Assembly: GCF_011382985.1 (NCBI RefSeq)
Contig: NZ_CP049933.1
Location: 1,178,001-1,242,000 of the forward strand
Source of the DNA: Leucobacter coleopterorum
Lineage (GTDB): Bacteria; Actinomycetota; Actinomycetes; Actinomycetales; Microbacteriaceae
Direction of reading: 5' to 3'
Length of the DNA: 64,000 nt
Part shown: positions 47,705-62,700 of the stretch, piece by piece
How positions within the stretch are numbered: position 1 is the stretch's first letter
Layout of the letters: each line of letters starts with the position of its first letter
Position numbers and translations under genes: made by a program
The notes under the pieces: model-generated
The model's database searches: none
What the model saw: only the letters and a program-made list of their open reading frames with translations
Told to the model about the DNA's origin: nothing

Positions 47705-50700
47705 ATGCGTTTAAGGACGAGAAAAGGGACCAGAAAAGTCCGGGGAGGGGTGCAATCCGCGCACTACTTCGGGGGACGTCGATTTGTTGCTGGTCTGACC
47801 GTGTTGTTGCTCTCGTTTTCGGGCCTCGGAACTTTCACAATTGCTTACCCAGCGGAGGCAAAGGCAGAAGCGCTCGACAACGGTTTCAGCCAGACCTTCT
47901 ACGTGAATGATGCTCGTGATATCGCGGATGTAAGTCCGGGTGATGGGGTGTGCGCGACCAGATTCTCTGCGGGTAGCCCCGCTGCTCCAACTTGCACGTT
48001 GTATGCGGCCATTCAAGAGGCGAACGCGCGCCCCGTTGGCGAAAGCATCTTGATCGCTCCTGCACCCCAAATACGTCAAGTCGATGGGAGCTACGCGCCC
48101 AGCGCCGAGATCGATCTCAACTGGAATACCACCAACAATCCGACTCCGCAGGTGACCGAGATGTCGCTCAGCATGGTGGCCGATTCGGGAATCAGTGGCG
48201 TTATCGACGCCGACTACTATTCTCGTTACTGGGTCAAACACAACAACGTCACGCTCGACTTTCAGAATCGACTCGGCTGGAAAATTGCGACCGACTCGGG
48301 TTACAACGTGCTGCTTTTCACCGGAAAAGATCAGACATTTCGAAACTTTACAAAGCTGACGAGCGCCGAGGCCGGCATCTATGTCGGCGCGACCGCCGAG
48401 AACTTCTCGCTTCTGAACGGTGCCATTATTAATCCGGCGACGAGCCCTGCACTGCCTTCAAACTATGCCATCGAACGTAGCGTTGTTATTGTCGAGGGCG
48501 CCAAAAACACGGTCATTCAGAACATTGCGTTTGAGCGTGCGTACTGGGATGCGGTGTTGCTTGCACCAGCCAGCAACACTTCGCTTGCGATTGACGGTCT
48601 CACAATCGACCGCAGCCGTTGGGACCAGCCTGTCAACGGGGGCGGCTACGACCCCGTCTACAACTTTTTTGTGCGTAACTGGAGCTCGGCGGTTTCGGGA
48701 AACAATATTCTGATCACCAATAACTCTGTCAGAGCTTGGGGAGCTGACGGCGGCAACAGCAACGTCATCTCACTCGTGAACGGCACGTGGAATAACGTCA
48801 TGATCCGCGGCAATACCTTCACTGCCACCGTAAACCAGAGTGTAAATCCAATCATTGTTAACGGCGTTGGGGCGACTACCACAACGGTTCGGGACAACAC
48901 GTTCGCTTACGCTGGTCCTGGAAACCGTGGAAGCACCGTGGACTATGCGTGGGTACGTAGCTACGCCAATACCAACGGGATGCAGATCTTTAACAACCGT
49001 TTTGTCGGCGGAAATAACACTGTGCAGATCGCCAATCAGGCGACGACTCCCGCATCAACAACTGTGCCAACCTTCCGCAACACAATGACGGGAGTCGCTG
49101 GCACTGTAACGTCTGCTAATGAAAACACGCTCGTTACAAACGCCAACATCTATAACAACTCGAACGGGCTTATTCGAACGACATATCCAACGCTTGCCAG
49201 GGTCATCGACGTCCCCGCCCAGAGCTGCCAGATCGACCTTACGATCGCTCCGCCAGGCACGGGAGGAAACGCGATCCCAACCCAGGCAATTTATGTTGAT
49301 GTGTACCTTGGGCGAACTACAGCGAGCGGCGGTGACAACGTTGGCCTTGAGCAATACCTGGGCAGGATCAGCACCACTCAGGCTGCGCTTCCGGCCGTCT
49401 TTAGTCTGCCCTACACCGGAGCGGGCGCGGGAAATGTGGTTCGTTTGCAGACCACCGAGGCCGCTACCGGACGAACATCGCAGTACTCCCGAACCGTTGC
49501 GGCTACGGGTGCAGACACGTGTGCGCCGCAGTCCTGGATCAAACAGGGGGTTGGTTCAGCGAAGCTGAAAGCATTTCTTCAACGCAAGAGGATCCCACTT
49601 CGTTCCGTAAGGTTCAGTTTGATATTCAAACTTCGGAGCCTTTAGGCGCTGACGGCCTTACCGCTTCCGATATTGTGTTCTCGGGCACGGCTCCAGGGCA
49701 GCAGGTCGTTTCGCTCACCCAGGTGTCGAGCACCAGTTGGTCATTGGTAACAAAAGCCAATGGGACCGGCACGATTGTGCCCTCTGTTGCTGCGGGAGCC
49801 ATCAACGATGTCAGCGGTAATGCCAGCATTGCCGAGTCGAACTCAACAACTGCACCGATCAACTTTGCGGGGTATAGCGATGCCTCCCAATCGCAGGGCA
49901 TCGCAGGGCCCGACGTCGACCACTCGGTTACCTACAACTCTCCGCTGCAAATCACTCAGCCAACCCCTCTCAACCTAGAGGTCGCTGAGCCGGGGGCCCA
50001 GAGTCAGACGTTCCGGGTGGAAAACCTCACGGCAAACGGGAACGGACAGGTCGAGAAAGCGCCATCCGCCACGGTGTTCCTCAACCAGGTGTGGTCCGAT
50101 CTGGTTCCCGATTCGAGCCTGCCAACACCGGTGCCTCCGCAGGGGCAGCAAGTATCGCAAAAGCGCTCCCAACTCATCCAAATCTCAGCACCACTCAGCC
50201 CACACTAGACACCATTGACCTGTACGTGGATGTACCGGTTCAAGCGATCGACAATCTAACCGTTGACGGCACCAGGGCCGCGACTCTCGACCTTGAGGTC
50301 ACTTCCGCCGATCCCGAGTTTGACGGTCTGCTTCTGAGCCCAGTTCAAGTCTCTGTGACCGACAACGACCAACCCATTGCCGAAACCTCTGTACTGGCCG
50401 TTGCCCAGAATGGTCAGCTTGCGAACGGCAGCGCATTAAACGCTCTGACCGCAAGTGTGAAAAACGCTGACGGTGCTCTGGTGGGCAACGCCCCGGTTGA
50501 GTTTACGATCCCGACGAACACCGTATGGGTCGGACCCGACGGCATCCCGTCGACCCCCGACGACGTTGTCGGTGGAGACGGTGTAACCGTGAGTATTGTC
50601 ACGGCTGCCTCTGGGATTGCCGAACTGAAGCTCTTTTCAACTCAGGTGGGCACCTACGATGTGGCGGCGACGGTGAACGCTGGTGCAGCGGTTTCAGGAT

Positions 50701-53700
50701 CTCCACAAAGCATCAACTTTGTCCGAGTGCCAGTGAACATCGTTTCGCCCGACACAAATTACACGGTCAGTGGCGGCAACGTCGTGGCAAACGGAACCTC
50801 CACCCACTCGATCACCGTGAATCTGCGTGACGGCTCCGGTAACCCTGCAACTGGGTGGGCGGGATCACTCTCGGCAATCTCAACTCCATCTGCGGGTGTG
50901 GCTGTCGGAGAGTTCGCACCAACGGCTACTCCCGGTGAGTATTCCGCGACGGTCACCTCTACGAGCAGCGGAACCAAATCGATAACGGTCTCGCTCACGG
51001 ATGATGCCTCGGCGCGTCATCCCATTAGCCTGCTTGTTGGCGGAAACTCTGATGCAGTTTTTGTGGCTGGTCCCCCGGTGCTGACCGACGGAAAGTCTTC
51101 GGTCAGCATTGATGACAGTAACAGTCGTCTCGCTGACGGCATCGCGTTCCACCGCATAACAGTTGTGCTGGCGGATGCAAACAACAATGCCGTGACCGGA
51201 GCTGCAGCGAGGCTTTCGTCGAGCGTCGCAGACAATGGCAACGGTGCGGTTGTTGCAACTGCGTTCTCGGAGACCGCGGTGCCCGGCACATACCAGACGC
51301 TGGTGCGGTCAACCGAAGCCGGCCCCCAAGCTCTCACCGTCGTCTACGATGGCACCCTTACTATCGGCACCGTCAACGCCAACTTTGCCGCGGGTGCGGT
51401 CGACCTTGGGAATGCGGGAAGCCGATTCACGGTATCGTCGGGTGGCCAGCCCGTTGCTTCCGGACAACACACGATTACCGTTACTCTCGCGGATGCCAAC
51501 GGCAACCCCGTCTCAAACCAATCATCGTCACTGAACTCGGTTATTAGCGGGTCGCTTGGCGCAGGTGTTGCTTCAGGGTTTGTGGAAACTGCTACGCCAG
51601 GAACCTACACCGCGACAGTCACCTCAACGATTTCCGGCACCAAAGGGGTTGCGGTTCGTCTGGGAGTCGCCGCCGTCACCCTCGGCGGAAACGGTTCGGC
51701 GGTCTTTACCGCCGGAGATGTTGACCTCGGGAACTCGTCATCGACCTTCACAGTTTCCGGCGGAGACGTTTCCGTTGAAGGTGGTGAACACGGCGTCACG
51801 GTGAGGCTCGCCGATGAGTTCGGCAACCCAGTGAGCGGGCGCGCCGCAGACTTGAACGCAACCACGGGAGACAGCCTCGGCAGCGGTTCCATTGCAGATT
51901 TTGAAGAAACCGGACCGGCAGGAACCTACACCGCAAAGGTCACCTCCACGGCTTCGGGCAACAAAACGATCGCGGCTACACTGGGCGGCGACCCCATCAC
52001 GCTTGGCGGGAACAACGTTGCATCATTTGTTGCTGGAGGCGTGGACACGGACAGCATTGGCACACGCTACACAGTGTCGAGCGGTGACGAAACAGCTGGC
52101 ACAGGATCGCACACCGTGACCGTTACGCTCGCTGATGCGAACGGTAACCCTGTCTCGAACGAGGCCGACGGTATCCTCTCGACAACACTCGACGATCTTG
52201 GTGCAGGATCGATCTCAACCTTCACGGAAACAACCACGCCGGGAACCTATACGGGCACCATTACCTCGACAGTCACCGGTGACAAAGCCATTACAACGGT
52301 GTTTGGAGCTGCCAAACTTACCGTGTTGCTTGACGGAAATGATACGGCCACCTTTATTCCGGCAGCTGTCGACCTCGGTAACGGGCTGAGCGGATACTTC
52401 GTGTCTCCCGGATCGCAGCCCGTTGGCACGGGACAGCACACGGTGACTGTCAGACTCGCAGACGGTCTCAACAATCCAGTTTCCGGCCTGGCAACGCAAC
52501 TGCTCGTCACGACGAACGACGCGCTCGGCACGGGTGGGGTTTCGGCCGTGACCGAAACTGCGGTTCCCGGAACTTACGAAGCGACGGTGACGTCGAGCAC
52601 TGCCGGGATGAAGAGCTTCGTGGTAACCCTCGGCGGAGACACCGTGAACCTGACCGGCAATGGGATTGCGACGTTTGCCTCCGGCGGGGTCGACCTCACC
52701 AATCCGTCCAGCACCTACTCGGTGTCGGGCGGGGATGCTCCTGTGTCGGGCGGATCACACTCGATCACGGTCTCACTCGTGGACTCCTACGGAAACCCGG
52801 TGGCCGCGCAGGCGGCGCTTCTCGACGCGGCCACACCCGACAACCTGGGGAGCGGCTCCATCGGGGCGTTTGTGGCGACCGGACCGGGGACTTACGCGGC
52901 GACGGTGACATCGTCAGTTTCGGGTGACAAAACCATCGGTGTCACGCTCAACAGCAGCGGTGTAACACTCAGCGGCAACGGTGTTGCCCGGTTTGTTGCT
53001 GGTGGAGCTGACCCGACGAACGACAACACACGCTTCAGCGTTTCAACCGGCAGCCAAGTTGTGGGCAGTGGATCTCACACGATCACGGTCAGATTGGCGG
53101 ACGCTGATGGCAACCCTGTTCCAGGCCAGGCCGCAGGACTCGCTGGCAGTTCCTCCTCGGCACTCGGGTCTGGAACCGTCTCCGACTTTACCGAGAGTGT
53201 AACGACCCCGGGAACCTACACCGCGACCATTACCTCGACGCTGTCGGGGCCAAAGCGGTGACCGTTCACTTTGGTGCAAACATGCTGCTTGTTGATGGCA
53301 ACGGTTCAGCCCTGTTCGCAGCAGGTGGGGTGGATACGGCCAACGCGAACACGGGATACAGCGTCTCGAGTGGCCAGGTTTCCGTTGCGGGAGGAACCCA
53401 CTCCGTTACTGTGAATCTGGCCGACCAGTTTGGTAATGCGATTACCGGACAGGGGTTCCTGCTGAACGCGACAAGCGGTGGCCCCCTCGGAACCGGAGTG
53501 ATTACAGCGTTTGCTGAGAGCTCAACTCCGGGAATGTATTCGGCCACCGTCACCTCGTCTAACGCTGGGGTGAAGCCCATAAGCGCGACCTGGGATGGCA
53601 ACGACCTCACACTGCGGGGCAACGGCACGGCAGCCTTTGTCGCAGGCGGAGTCGACACCGGTAACTCAGGAACAAGGTACGAAGTTTCCTCGGGAAGCCA

Positions 53701-56700
53701 GCCAGTCGGTACCGGAATACACACCGTAACGGTGACCCTGGCCGATGCGGACGGCAATCCGGTTTCGGGCCAGGCCGCAGGGTTGAACGCAACCACCACC
53801 GGTGATTTTGGCTCAGGTGGTGTCTCCAACTTTGTTGAGACGGGCACTCCGGGCACCTACCTTGCCCAGGTAACCTCTACGGTGGCCGGTGGAAAAACGA
53901 TCACTGTGACCTTCGGAGGATCCGCAATAACAACTGTGTCGAACAACGTCGCTTCGTTTGCAGCCGAAGGCGTGGACCCGACAAACCCAGCAACCGGTTT
54001 TTCGGTGAGCGCGGGTAACGCGTCAGTTGTTGGTGGCTCCCACACCGTGACCGTAACCTTGGCGGATCAGTTTGGCAATCCGGTTGAGGACCTGGCCGCA
54101 GACCTTGACGCTGCGAGCGCTGCGAGCCTTGGCACGGGCTTCGTGAGCGGCTTTGTTCCAACCGCCACTCCAGGCAGCTACTCCGCATCTATCACGTCGA
54201 GCATTTCCGGAGCGAAGCAAATCACCGCGACTCTCCTGGGTTCCCCCTTGACGGCGCTCGGCAACGACCAAGCCACATTCGTTTCCGGGGCTGTTGATCC
54301 TGCCAACGACGCAACCCGTTACTCCGTATCGACCGGATCGCAGACTGTCGGAACTGGAGAACACACGGTCACTGTGACACTCGCGGATGAGCTCGATAAT
54401 CCAGTGACTGGGCAGGCTGACACTCTCTTAGCTTCAACCACCGATGATCTCGGTGACGGCGAGATCGGTGTTTTCACTGAAACCTCGACACCAGGTACCT
54501 ACGCGGCTCCGGTTACCTCGACGGTGTCGGGAGACAAAACGATCTCTGTGATGGCGGATGGCGCAGCCATCACCCTTGAAGGGAACGGTGTTGCAGAGTT
54601 TGCCGCGGGAGCCCCCGATCTGACAAACGACGGGACGGCGTACTCTGTTTCCACGGGAACGCAGACGGTTGTCTCTGGTGAGCACACGGTGACCATCACT
54701 CTCACTGACGAGTTTGGAAACCCCGTTCCGGGGCGGGCTGCCCAAATTGTGCCGACCACAACGGACGACCTCGGCAGCGGCGAGATCTCGGAGGTCACCG
54801 AGACCTCAACCCCCGGCACTTACACGGCCACTGTGACTTCTTCGGTCGCGGGTGCAAAGAGCATTACCGTAGAGGTCGCGTCTCAGGCTGTCACGCTGAA
54901 CGGAAACGGCACAGCCTCGTTCGAAGCGGGAGTCGTCGACCCCGGTAACGATGCAACGGGCTTTGTTGTGACCACGGGGCCGCAGACCGTCAGCACCGGA
55001 ACCCACACGGTGACCGTAACACTCGCTGACGCCGAGGGTAATGCAGTCGCGGGCCAAGCGGGATCGCTTCTTGCTTCCACGGCGGATGGCCTAGGAACCG
55101 GTGCAGTGTCTGACTTTGTCGAGACCGTCACCCCGGGAACCTACACGGCGACAGTGACCTCGACACTGTCGGGTGGCAAAACTATTGCGGTCGCAGTGGG
55201 CGGAGCGGGTCTTACCGCGAGTGGAAACAGCATCGCCCTGTTCGCCGCGGGCAGTGTTGACCCCGTAAACGCGGGCACGAGCTACTCGGTGACGAGTGGC
55301 CCACAAACCGTGGGCTCAGGTGAACACACGATCACGGTTCTTCTCGCGGACTCGTTTGGCAACCCCGTACCGGGGCAAGCTGCCAGCCTACAGGCGACGA
55401 CGGCCGATGGCCTTGGAAGCGGCGAGGTCGGGTCCTTCTCCGAGACCGGAACTCTGGGAACCTACACAGCGACGGTTACATCGACACTCGCGGGTGCAAA
55501 GACCCTGACCGCTAGTGTCAACAGCACAGCGATCCAGCCAGGCGGCAACACCGTGGCCACATTTGTGGCGGCCGACGTGGATCTCGCGAATGGCGGATCG
55601 GCTTTCTCCGTGTCAGCGGGAGACGTGTCCGTTGCAGGCGGATCCCACTCGGTCACCGTGACACTGGCTGATGAATTTGGTAACCCAGTGTCGGGACGGG
55701 CTGCGGCACTCGCTGCCTCCACCGCGGATAATGTTGGAAGCGGCGGGATCATCTCGTTCTCAGAATCCGGTGGCACAGCAGGAACCTATACCGCCACAAT
55801 TACTTCGAGTGTGGCGGGCGACAAAACGATCACCGTTGTGTTTGGCGGCGATGCCGTGAGCGCCGATGGCAACACAATCGCAAGGTTTGTTGCCGGTGGT
55901 GTTGATCCTGAGAACGCGGGAACACACTATTCGGTCTCGACCGGAGACGAAGTTGTGAGCACCGGTCAGCACACGGTGACGGTCACGCTTGCCGACGCCG
56001 ACGGAAACCCGGTTTCTGGTCAGGCTGGTGGGGTTGAAGCAACGACGGACGACAACCTAGGCGCAGGATCGATCTCACCGTTTACCGAAACTTCAACCGC
56101 TGGCACCTACACAGCGACCGTTACATCCACTATCTCGGGAGGCAAGACGATCGCTGTTACCTTCGGCGCCTCTGAGTTGGCCGCTGACGGCAACTCGACC
56201 GCCTCGTTTGTGGCAGGTGAGGTGAGCCTCGGCAACCCGGGAACGGCCTATTCTGTGTCAGGCGGGGCACAAACTGTAGGAGCCGGTTCGCACACCGTCA
56301 CGGTGACACTCGCAGACGCGTTTGGCAATCCCGTTGGCGGCCAGAGCTCTCTGCTGACTCCAGCAACCGCCGCAAGCCTAGGCGGAGGGACCCTGACGGG
56401 TCTTGTAGAGACCGGCACTGCGGGAACCTACACAGCCACTGTGACTTCGACGCTGAGCGGAACGAAGCCCATCACCGTGGAGTTCGACGGTTCACCGATT
56501 GCCCCCGCTGGCAACAGCCTGGCCCTCTTTGTCGCTGCGGGTGTTGACCTTGAAGCCAGCGGTAGCGGTTTTGTCGTCTCTACGGGTGACGCTTCGATTG
56601 AAGGCGGTTCGCACTCCGTTACGGTGACGCTTCATGATGAGTTCGGCAACCCGTAAGCGGTCTCGCAGCAGACCTGAACGCCACTACTTCCCAGGAGCTG

Positions 56701-59700
56701 GGAAGCGGATCGATCAGCGGTTTTGCCGAGATCGGATCAACCGGTGTGTACACCGCGTCGGTAACTTCAAGTGTCGCCGGTGCTAAGACAATGACCGTCA
56801 CCTACTCTGGCCAGACGGTAACGGCGTCGGGTAATGCGGATGCCGTGTTTATCGCGGGAGGTGTTGACACCACAAACGATGGCACACGTTTTTCGGTGTC
56901 GACGGGAGACGAACCCGTTGGCAGCGGTGAGCACACCATATCCGTCAGGCTTGCCGACTCCGAAGGTAATCCTGTCCCGGGTCAAGCGGCGGGCCTGTCT
57001 GCGAACAGTTCCGGTGGCCTCGGCGGAGGTGGTATTTCGACGTTCACCGAAACAGCGACCGCGGGCACCTACACGGCCACCGTTTCCTCAACTGTTGCTG
57101 GGTCAAAAGTGATCACGGTTGCCTTCGGAGCAAATCAGGTGTTGGTTGATGGCAACGGCACAGCCGCGTTTGTCGCTGGGGGTGTGGATATCGCCAACGC
57201 GGCAACCAGGTTCTCGGTGAGCAGTGGCGACACGTCTGTTGACGGGGAAGCCATGTTGTGACGGCCGTGTTGGTTGACGAGTTTGGTAATGCGGTCTCCG
57301 GCGAGGAGACGGCTCTGCTCGCAACAACCGCTGACGGCCTCGGCAGCGGCGGCATCACTGCCTTTACCGAGAGCGTAGTTCCCGGCACCTATACCGCAGC
57401 CGTCACATCGAGTGTCGCCGGTAATAAGACCTTGGCAGTTGCCCTCAGCGGTGAGCCAGTGCTTCCTGCAGGCAACACCATCGCGCGCTTTGTCGCCGGT
57501 GGTGTGGATACCGGCAACCCAGGAACGACGTATGCGGTCTCGGGTGGGCAACAGACGGTGGGAACTGGTGCCCACACAATCACCGTGACGCTGGTTGACG
57601 CCGAGGGCAACCCGGTTCCTGCGCAGGCTGCGGGCATTAGCGCCGACACCGGTGACGATCTCGGTGATGGGTCGATTTCGGACTTTACGGAAACGGGCAC
57701 CGCAGGAACCTACACCGCCTCGGTCACATCGACGGTGTCGGGACCCAAGACAATCACCGTGCTCTACGGCGCCAACCCGGTGACCCTTGCAGGGAACGAC
57801 ACGGCTCTCTTTGTGCCAGGCGCGATAGATTTCACGAACGCCAACACAAACTACACCGTGTCGACCGGCACCAGACCTGTTGGGGCTGGGGAGCACACGG
57901 TTACCGTGATCCTGAGCGATGAGTTTGGTAATCCCGTTTCGGGCCAGCAAGCGGCCATTGTTCCGGCAACTGCCGATGCCCTCGGAACAGGGGAATTCTC
58001 GGCATTCACAGAGACCGCGACCGCCGGAACCTATGAGGCGACGGTTACCTCCAGCGTGTCTGGCGTAAAAGCGATCACCGTGAGCGTTGGAGTCAACAGT
58101 GTGCGTCTCAGCGGCAACGGCACAGCAGCATTCGTTTCTGGTGACGTTGATCTGGAAAACAGTGAGACCAATTACGTCGTGACCACCGGAGACGTCTCTG
58201 TCGATGGTGGCTCGCACTCCGTCATCGTGACCCTCGCTGACGAGCTCAACAACCCGGTCACGGGGCAGAGCGCCGATTTGTTGGCGAGTACAATCAACAG
58301 CCTCGGGTCCGGAACGATTACGGGGTTCACCGAGACCGCAATTCCCGGTGAGTATCAGGCGACTATCACATCAAGCATCGCCGGCAACAAAGACATCACC
58401 GTCTCTCTGGGCGGCGAACCAGTGACAGCCGCGGGCAATACTGCGGCCTCGTTCGTAGCCGGTGGGGTAGATGTTGGAAACAGTGGAACACGGTACAGCG
58501 TTTCAGCGGGAAACCAGACGGTGAGCACTGGGTCGCACACTGTCACCGTCACACTGGCCGATGCCGAAGACAACGCTGTTTCGGGTCAGGCTGCGGGGCT
58601 CTCTGCCACGACGGCTGCAGACCTCGGAACGGGGGAGATTGGTACGTTCACTGAAACCGCTACGGCGGGTACCTATCAGGCCACGATCACCTCCACTGTG
58701 TCTGGTCCTAAGCCCATCACGGTCACCTACGGTGGTTCTGCAGTCACAGCAAGTGGCAACACCACCGCGGTCTTTGTTGCGGGTGAGGTTGACCTGAACA
58801 ACGGCTCCACCCGCTACAGTGTCACCACGGGTGACCAGGTAGTGGGTTCAGGTCAGCATACTGTCACCGTTACGCTCCGCGACGAGTTCAACAACCCGGT
58901 GACGAACCAGGCCTCCAACCTTGTTGCCGACAGCGCGCAGAACCTTGGTGTGGGAACGATCTCGCCATTCACTGAAACCTCTGATGGTGTGTACGAGGCA
59001 AGCCTGTCTTCCACCGTCTCCGGAAGCAAAAACATCACTGTTGCACTGGGATTGGCCAGTGTGCCCCTCAGCGGAAACGGTGTTGCAAGCTTCGTGGCAG
59101 GCTCCGTTGACCTGAATGATTCCGGCACCGTGTATTCGGTTAGCACGGGAGAGCAGCAGGTCGGCACCGGGCTCCACACAATCACGGTGACTCTGCTCGA
59201 TGTGTTTGGTAACGGAGTGCCTGGCCAGCAGGCTTTGATTGATGCGAACACTTCAGCCGTGATCGGCACAGGATCTTTCTCGGCTTTTGCTCCCACAGCA
59301 ACCCCGGGAATCTACACAGCAACCGTGAGCTCGAGTATTTCCGGAAGCAAGCCGATCGACGTGAGTTTTGAAGGGGCAGCGGTCGATGCCTCGGGCAACA
59401 CCGACGCTCTCTTCGCTGCAGGGGGAGTGGATCCTGCCAACCCGGCTAGCAACTACGCTGTCTCTACGGGCGACGAAATCGTAGGAACCGGCTCGCACAC
59501 GGTGACTGTAGCGCTGGCTGACGCGCTTGGAAACCCCGTCCCGGGGCAGGCCGCGCAGCTCGCGGCCACGACGTCAGGCGATCTCGGTACTGGTGCCTTC
59601 ACAGGTTTCGTTGAATCGGCGTCGGTCGGCATCTACGAGGCTACGATGACCTCGACCGTGTCTGGCAGCAAGCCCGTGACCGTGACCTATAATTCGGCAC

Positions 59701-62700
59701 CGATTACGCTGGCCGGAAACGGCTCGGCCTCGTTTATTTCGGGTGACACTGACCTCACGAGTCCGGCGACCAGTTACTCCGTCAGTTCAGGCAACGCCTC
59801 GGTCGAAGGCGGTTCACACCTCGTCACGATTACGCTCGCGGATTCCTTCGCGAACCCGGTTCCAGGCAAGGCAGTTGACCTTGTCGCCTCCACCACCGAC
59901 GACCTCGGGTCTGGCACCATAACTGCTGTCACGGAGTCGCTCACAACTCCCGGAACTTACCAGGCGACGGTGACTTCTTCGGTTGCCGGAGGAAAGGCAA
60001 TCGCCGTCGCTCTTGGAGGCGACAGCGTAACACTCAACGGAAACGGCACTGCTCAGTTCATCGCGGGTGGCCCTGACACAGACAACGCCGGCACCGTGTT
60101 TGAGGTCACCGAAGGGCCGCAGACCGTTGGTGCCGGAAGCCATACGGTGCGTGTGAATCTGCGCGACTCGTCCGGTAACCCCGTCTCTGGCGAAGCCGCT
60201 GGGATCAACGCCAACACGGTCGATGGCCTCGGATCGGGTACGATCTCCAGCTTTACCGAAACAGGTACTCCCGGACTGTACGAGGCCTCAGTCACCTCCA
60301 CCCTGATCGGTGGCAAATCGATCACGGTGAACTACGGTGCGTCGGCAATCACGGCGCAGGGTAACACGGTCGCGCTCTTTGTGGCGGCCGCGGTCGACCC
60401 GGGCAGCCCGGGCACAAACTACAGCGTGACCTCTGGCAACCAGCAGGTCGGCACCGGTCAGCACACTGTCACGGTTACGCTAGCCGACGCCTTCGGTAAC
60501 CGGGTGTCGGGTCAGAGCGCCCTGCTCGACGCGGCGACAACGGATAGTCTTGGCTCAGGCACGATCGGTGGTTTTGTTGAAACGGGAACAACGGGTGTTT
60601 ACCTGGCACCGGTAACCTCCACACTTGCGGGCAGCAAAGCCGTGACCGCGAGCTACAACAGTCTACCTATCACGCTGAGCGGTAACGGCAACGCTGTTTT
60701 TGTGGCTGGTGGAGTGGACGTTGGTAACGCCGCCACTTCGTACACGGTGTCGTCGGGTGACGCCTCTGTGAGCAGTGGTTCACACACCATCACAATGACT
60801 CTCGCTGATGCGTTTGGTAATCCGGTGCCGGGTATGGCACCGAGGGTCACGGCAACCACGGCCGCTAATCTCGGATCAGGAACGATCACTGGCGTCACTG
60901 AACAAGCGACTCCCGGAACCTATCAGGCCACGGTGACCTCAAGCATCGCGGGAAACAAAGACATCACCGCATTGTTCGACGCAGCGCCACTCACGCTCAG
61001 CGGAAACGGCATCGCCCGATTCGTTGCCGGGGAGTTGATACTGCAAACCCGGGCACCGCTTTCTCCGTGAGTACCGGAAACCAGATTGTTGGCTCGGGTC
61101 AGCACACAATTACGGTGACACTCGCTGATGCGTCGGGAAACCCGGTGGGTTCTCAGGCCGCGGGCCTCGAAGCTACGTCGACCTCAGATCTTGGTTCAGG
61201 ATCGATTGGAGTGTTCAGCGAAACTGGAACCATTGGTACATACTCGGCGATCGTCACCTCTACGAAGGCCGGTGGCAAAGACATCGTTGTCACTTTTGGG
61301 GGCAGCAACGTCACGCTGAGCGGAAACGGCACCGCGGTATTTGTGGCGACCACGGTTGATCCTGGTGTCTCCTCATCCTTCTACACCGTTTCTTCCGGTG
61401 ATCAGGTTGCGGGCGCAGGGTCACACACGATTCTCGTTTCGCTCACTGACAGCTTTGGTAACCCCGTAACGGGCGAGGCTTCCGCGCTCTTCGCCGCACC
61501 TGTTCAAAGTCTTGGCGCAGGATCGGTTACGGGTTTCGTTGAGACGGGGGTGCCCGGAACTTACAGCGCAACTGTGACCTCAACCGTGAGCGGCACAAAG
61601 ACCTTCACGGTGATTCATGGAGCCTCGCAACTAACTTCCGGGGGCAACGGTGCGGCGGTCTTTATCGCAGCCGGTGTTGACCTTGGTAACGCTTCGAGTT
61701 ACTTCTCCGTTTCAGGCGGTGACGCTTCAACGAGTGGTGGTTCGCACCGCATTGTGGTGACTCTCGCCGATCAGTTCGGAAACCCGGTTTCAGGTCAAGC
61801 CGGATCCCTGGTAGCCAGCACGGTGGACAACATCGGGAGCGGGAGCATCTCCGGGTTTACCGAGAGCTCGACCGCTGGCACCTACGAGGCCACCATTACA
61901 TCAACGGTCGTTGGTGACAAAACTATCACGGTCGTATTCAGCGGTGATCCGGTCACGCTCAATGGTAACGACGTAGCCCACTTTGTTGCGGGTGGTGTCG
62001 ATTCAGGCAACACAAATACGCTGTTTACCGTAACCACCGGCGATCAGCGGGTGGGATCGGGGCAGCACACCGTAACAGTTCAACTCGCGGATGACGGAGG
62101 CAATCCGGTGGCAGGGCAGGCAGCGGGCATTTCAGCCAGCAGTTCCGCCTCGCTTGGAACCGGCTCTATTTCCAGCTTCGTTGAAACTTCGACCCCGGGA
62201 ACCTACACTGCAACGCTGACCTCTTCGGTCTCGGGTGAAAAGACCATTGCAGTGAGGTTCGGTGCTGTAAACCTTGCCCCGTACGGCAACTTCATCGCGA
62301 GTTTTATTCCGGCAGACGTTGATCTCGGTAACACACAAACAGGTTTCACGGTCAGTCAAGGAAACCGAACCGTTGGAAGTGGATACCACACGGTAACCCT
62401 GGTGCTGGCAGACAGCTTCGGTAATCCCGTCCCCGGTGTTGACAGAGATGCTCTCGCGGCAACCACCAGTGCTTCACTCGGTGCAGGAAGGATAGGGGCG
62501 TTTACTGAAAGTTCCTCCTCGGGAACCTATACGGCGCAGGTGTCGTCGACGCTTGCGGGTGGTAAGCCAATGTTGGTCACGTTTGATGACGAGGCTGTGT
62601 CTGCACGGGGCAACAGCGTTGCCCGTTTTGTCGCAGCGGTCCCCGACCCATCACGAACGGTAGTCAGTGCGACATCTCCCGTGGTCGCGAACGGGCGTGA

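Noticed and set aside
57135..58217. 360-codon minus-strand frame in the giant gene
   Set aside because: Its own sequence repeats in step with the sense repeats, showing that it is a shadow of the Ig-like array.
50700..62700. Repeat array as a CRISPR or a collapsed assembly repeat
   Set aside because: Units are about 321 bp, coding throughout, with diverged DNA between copies; there are no short identical repeats with unique spacers.
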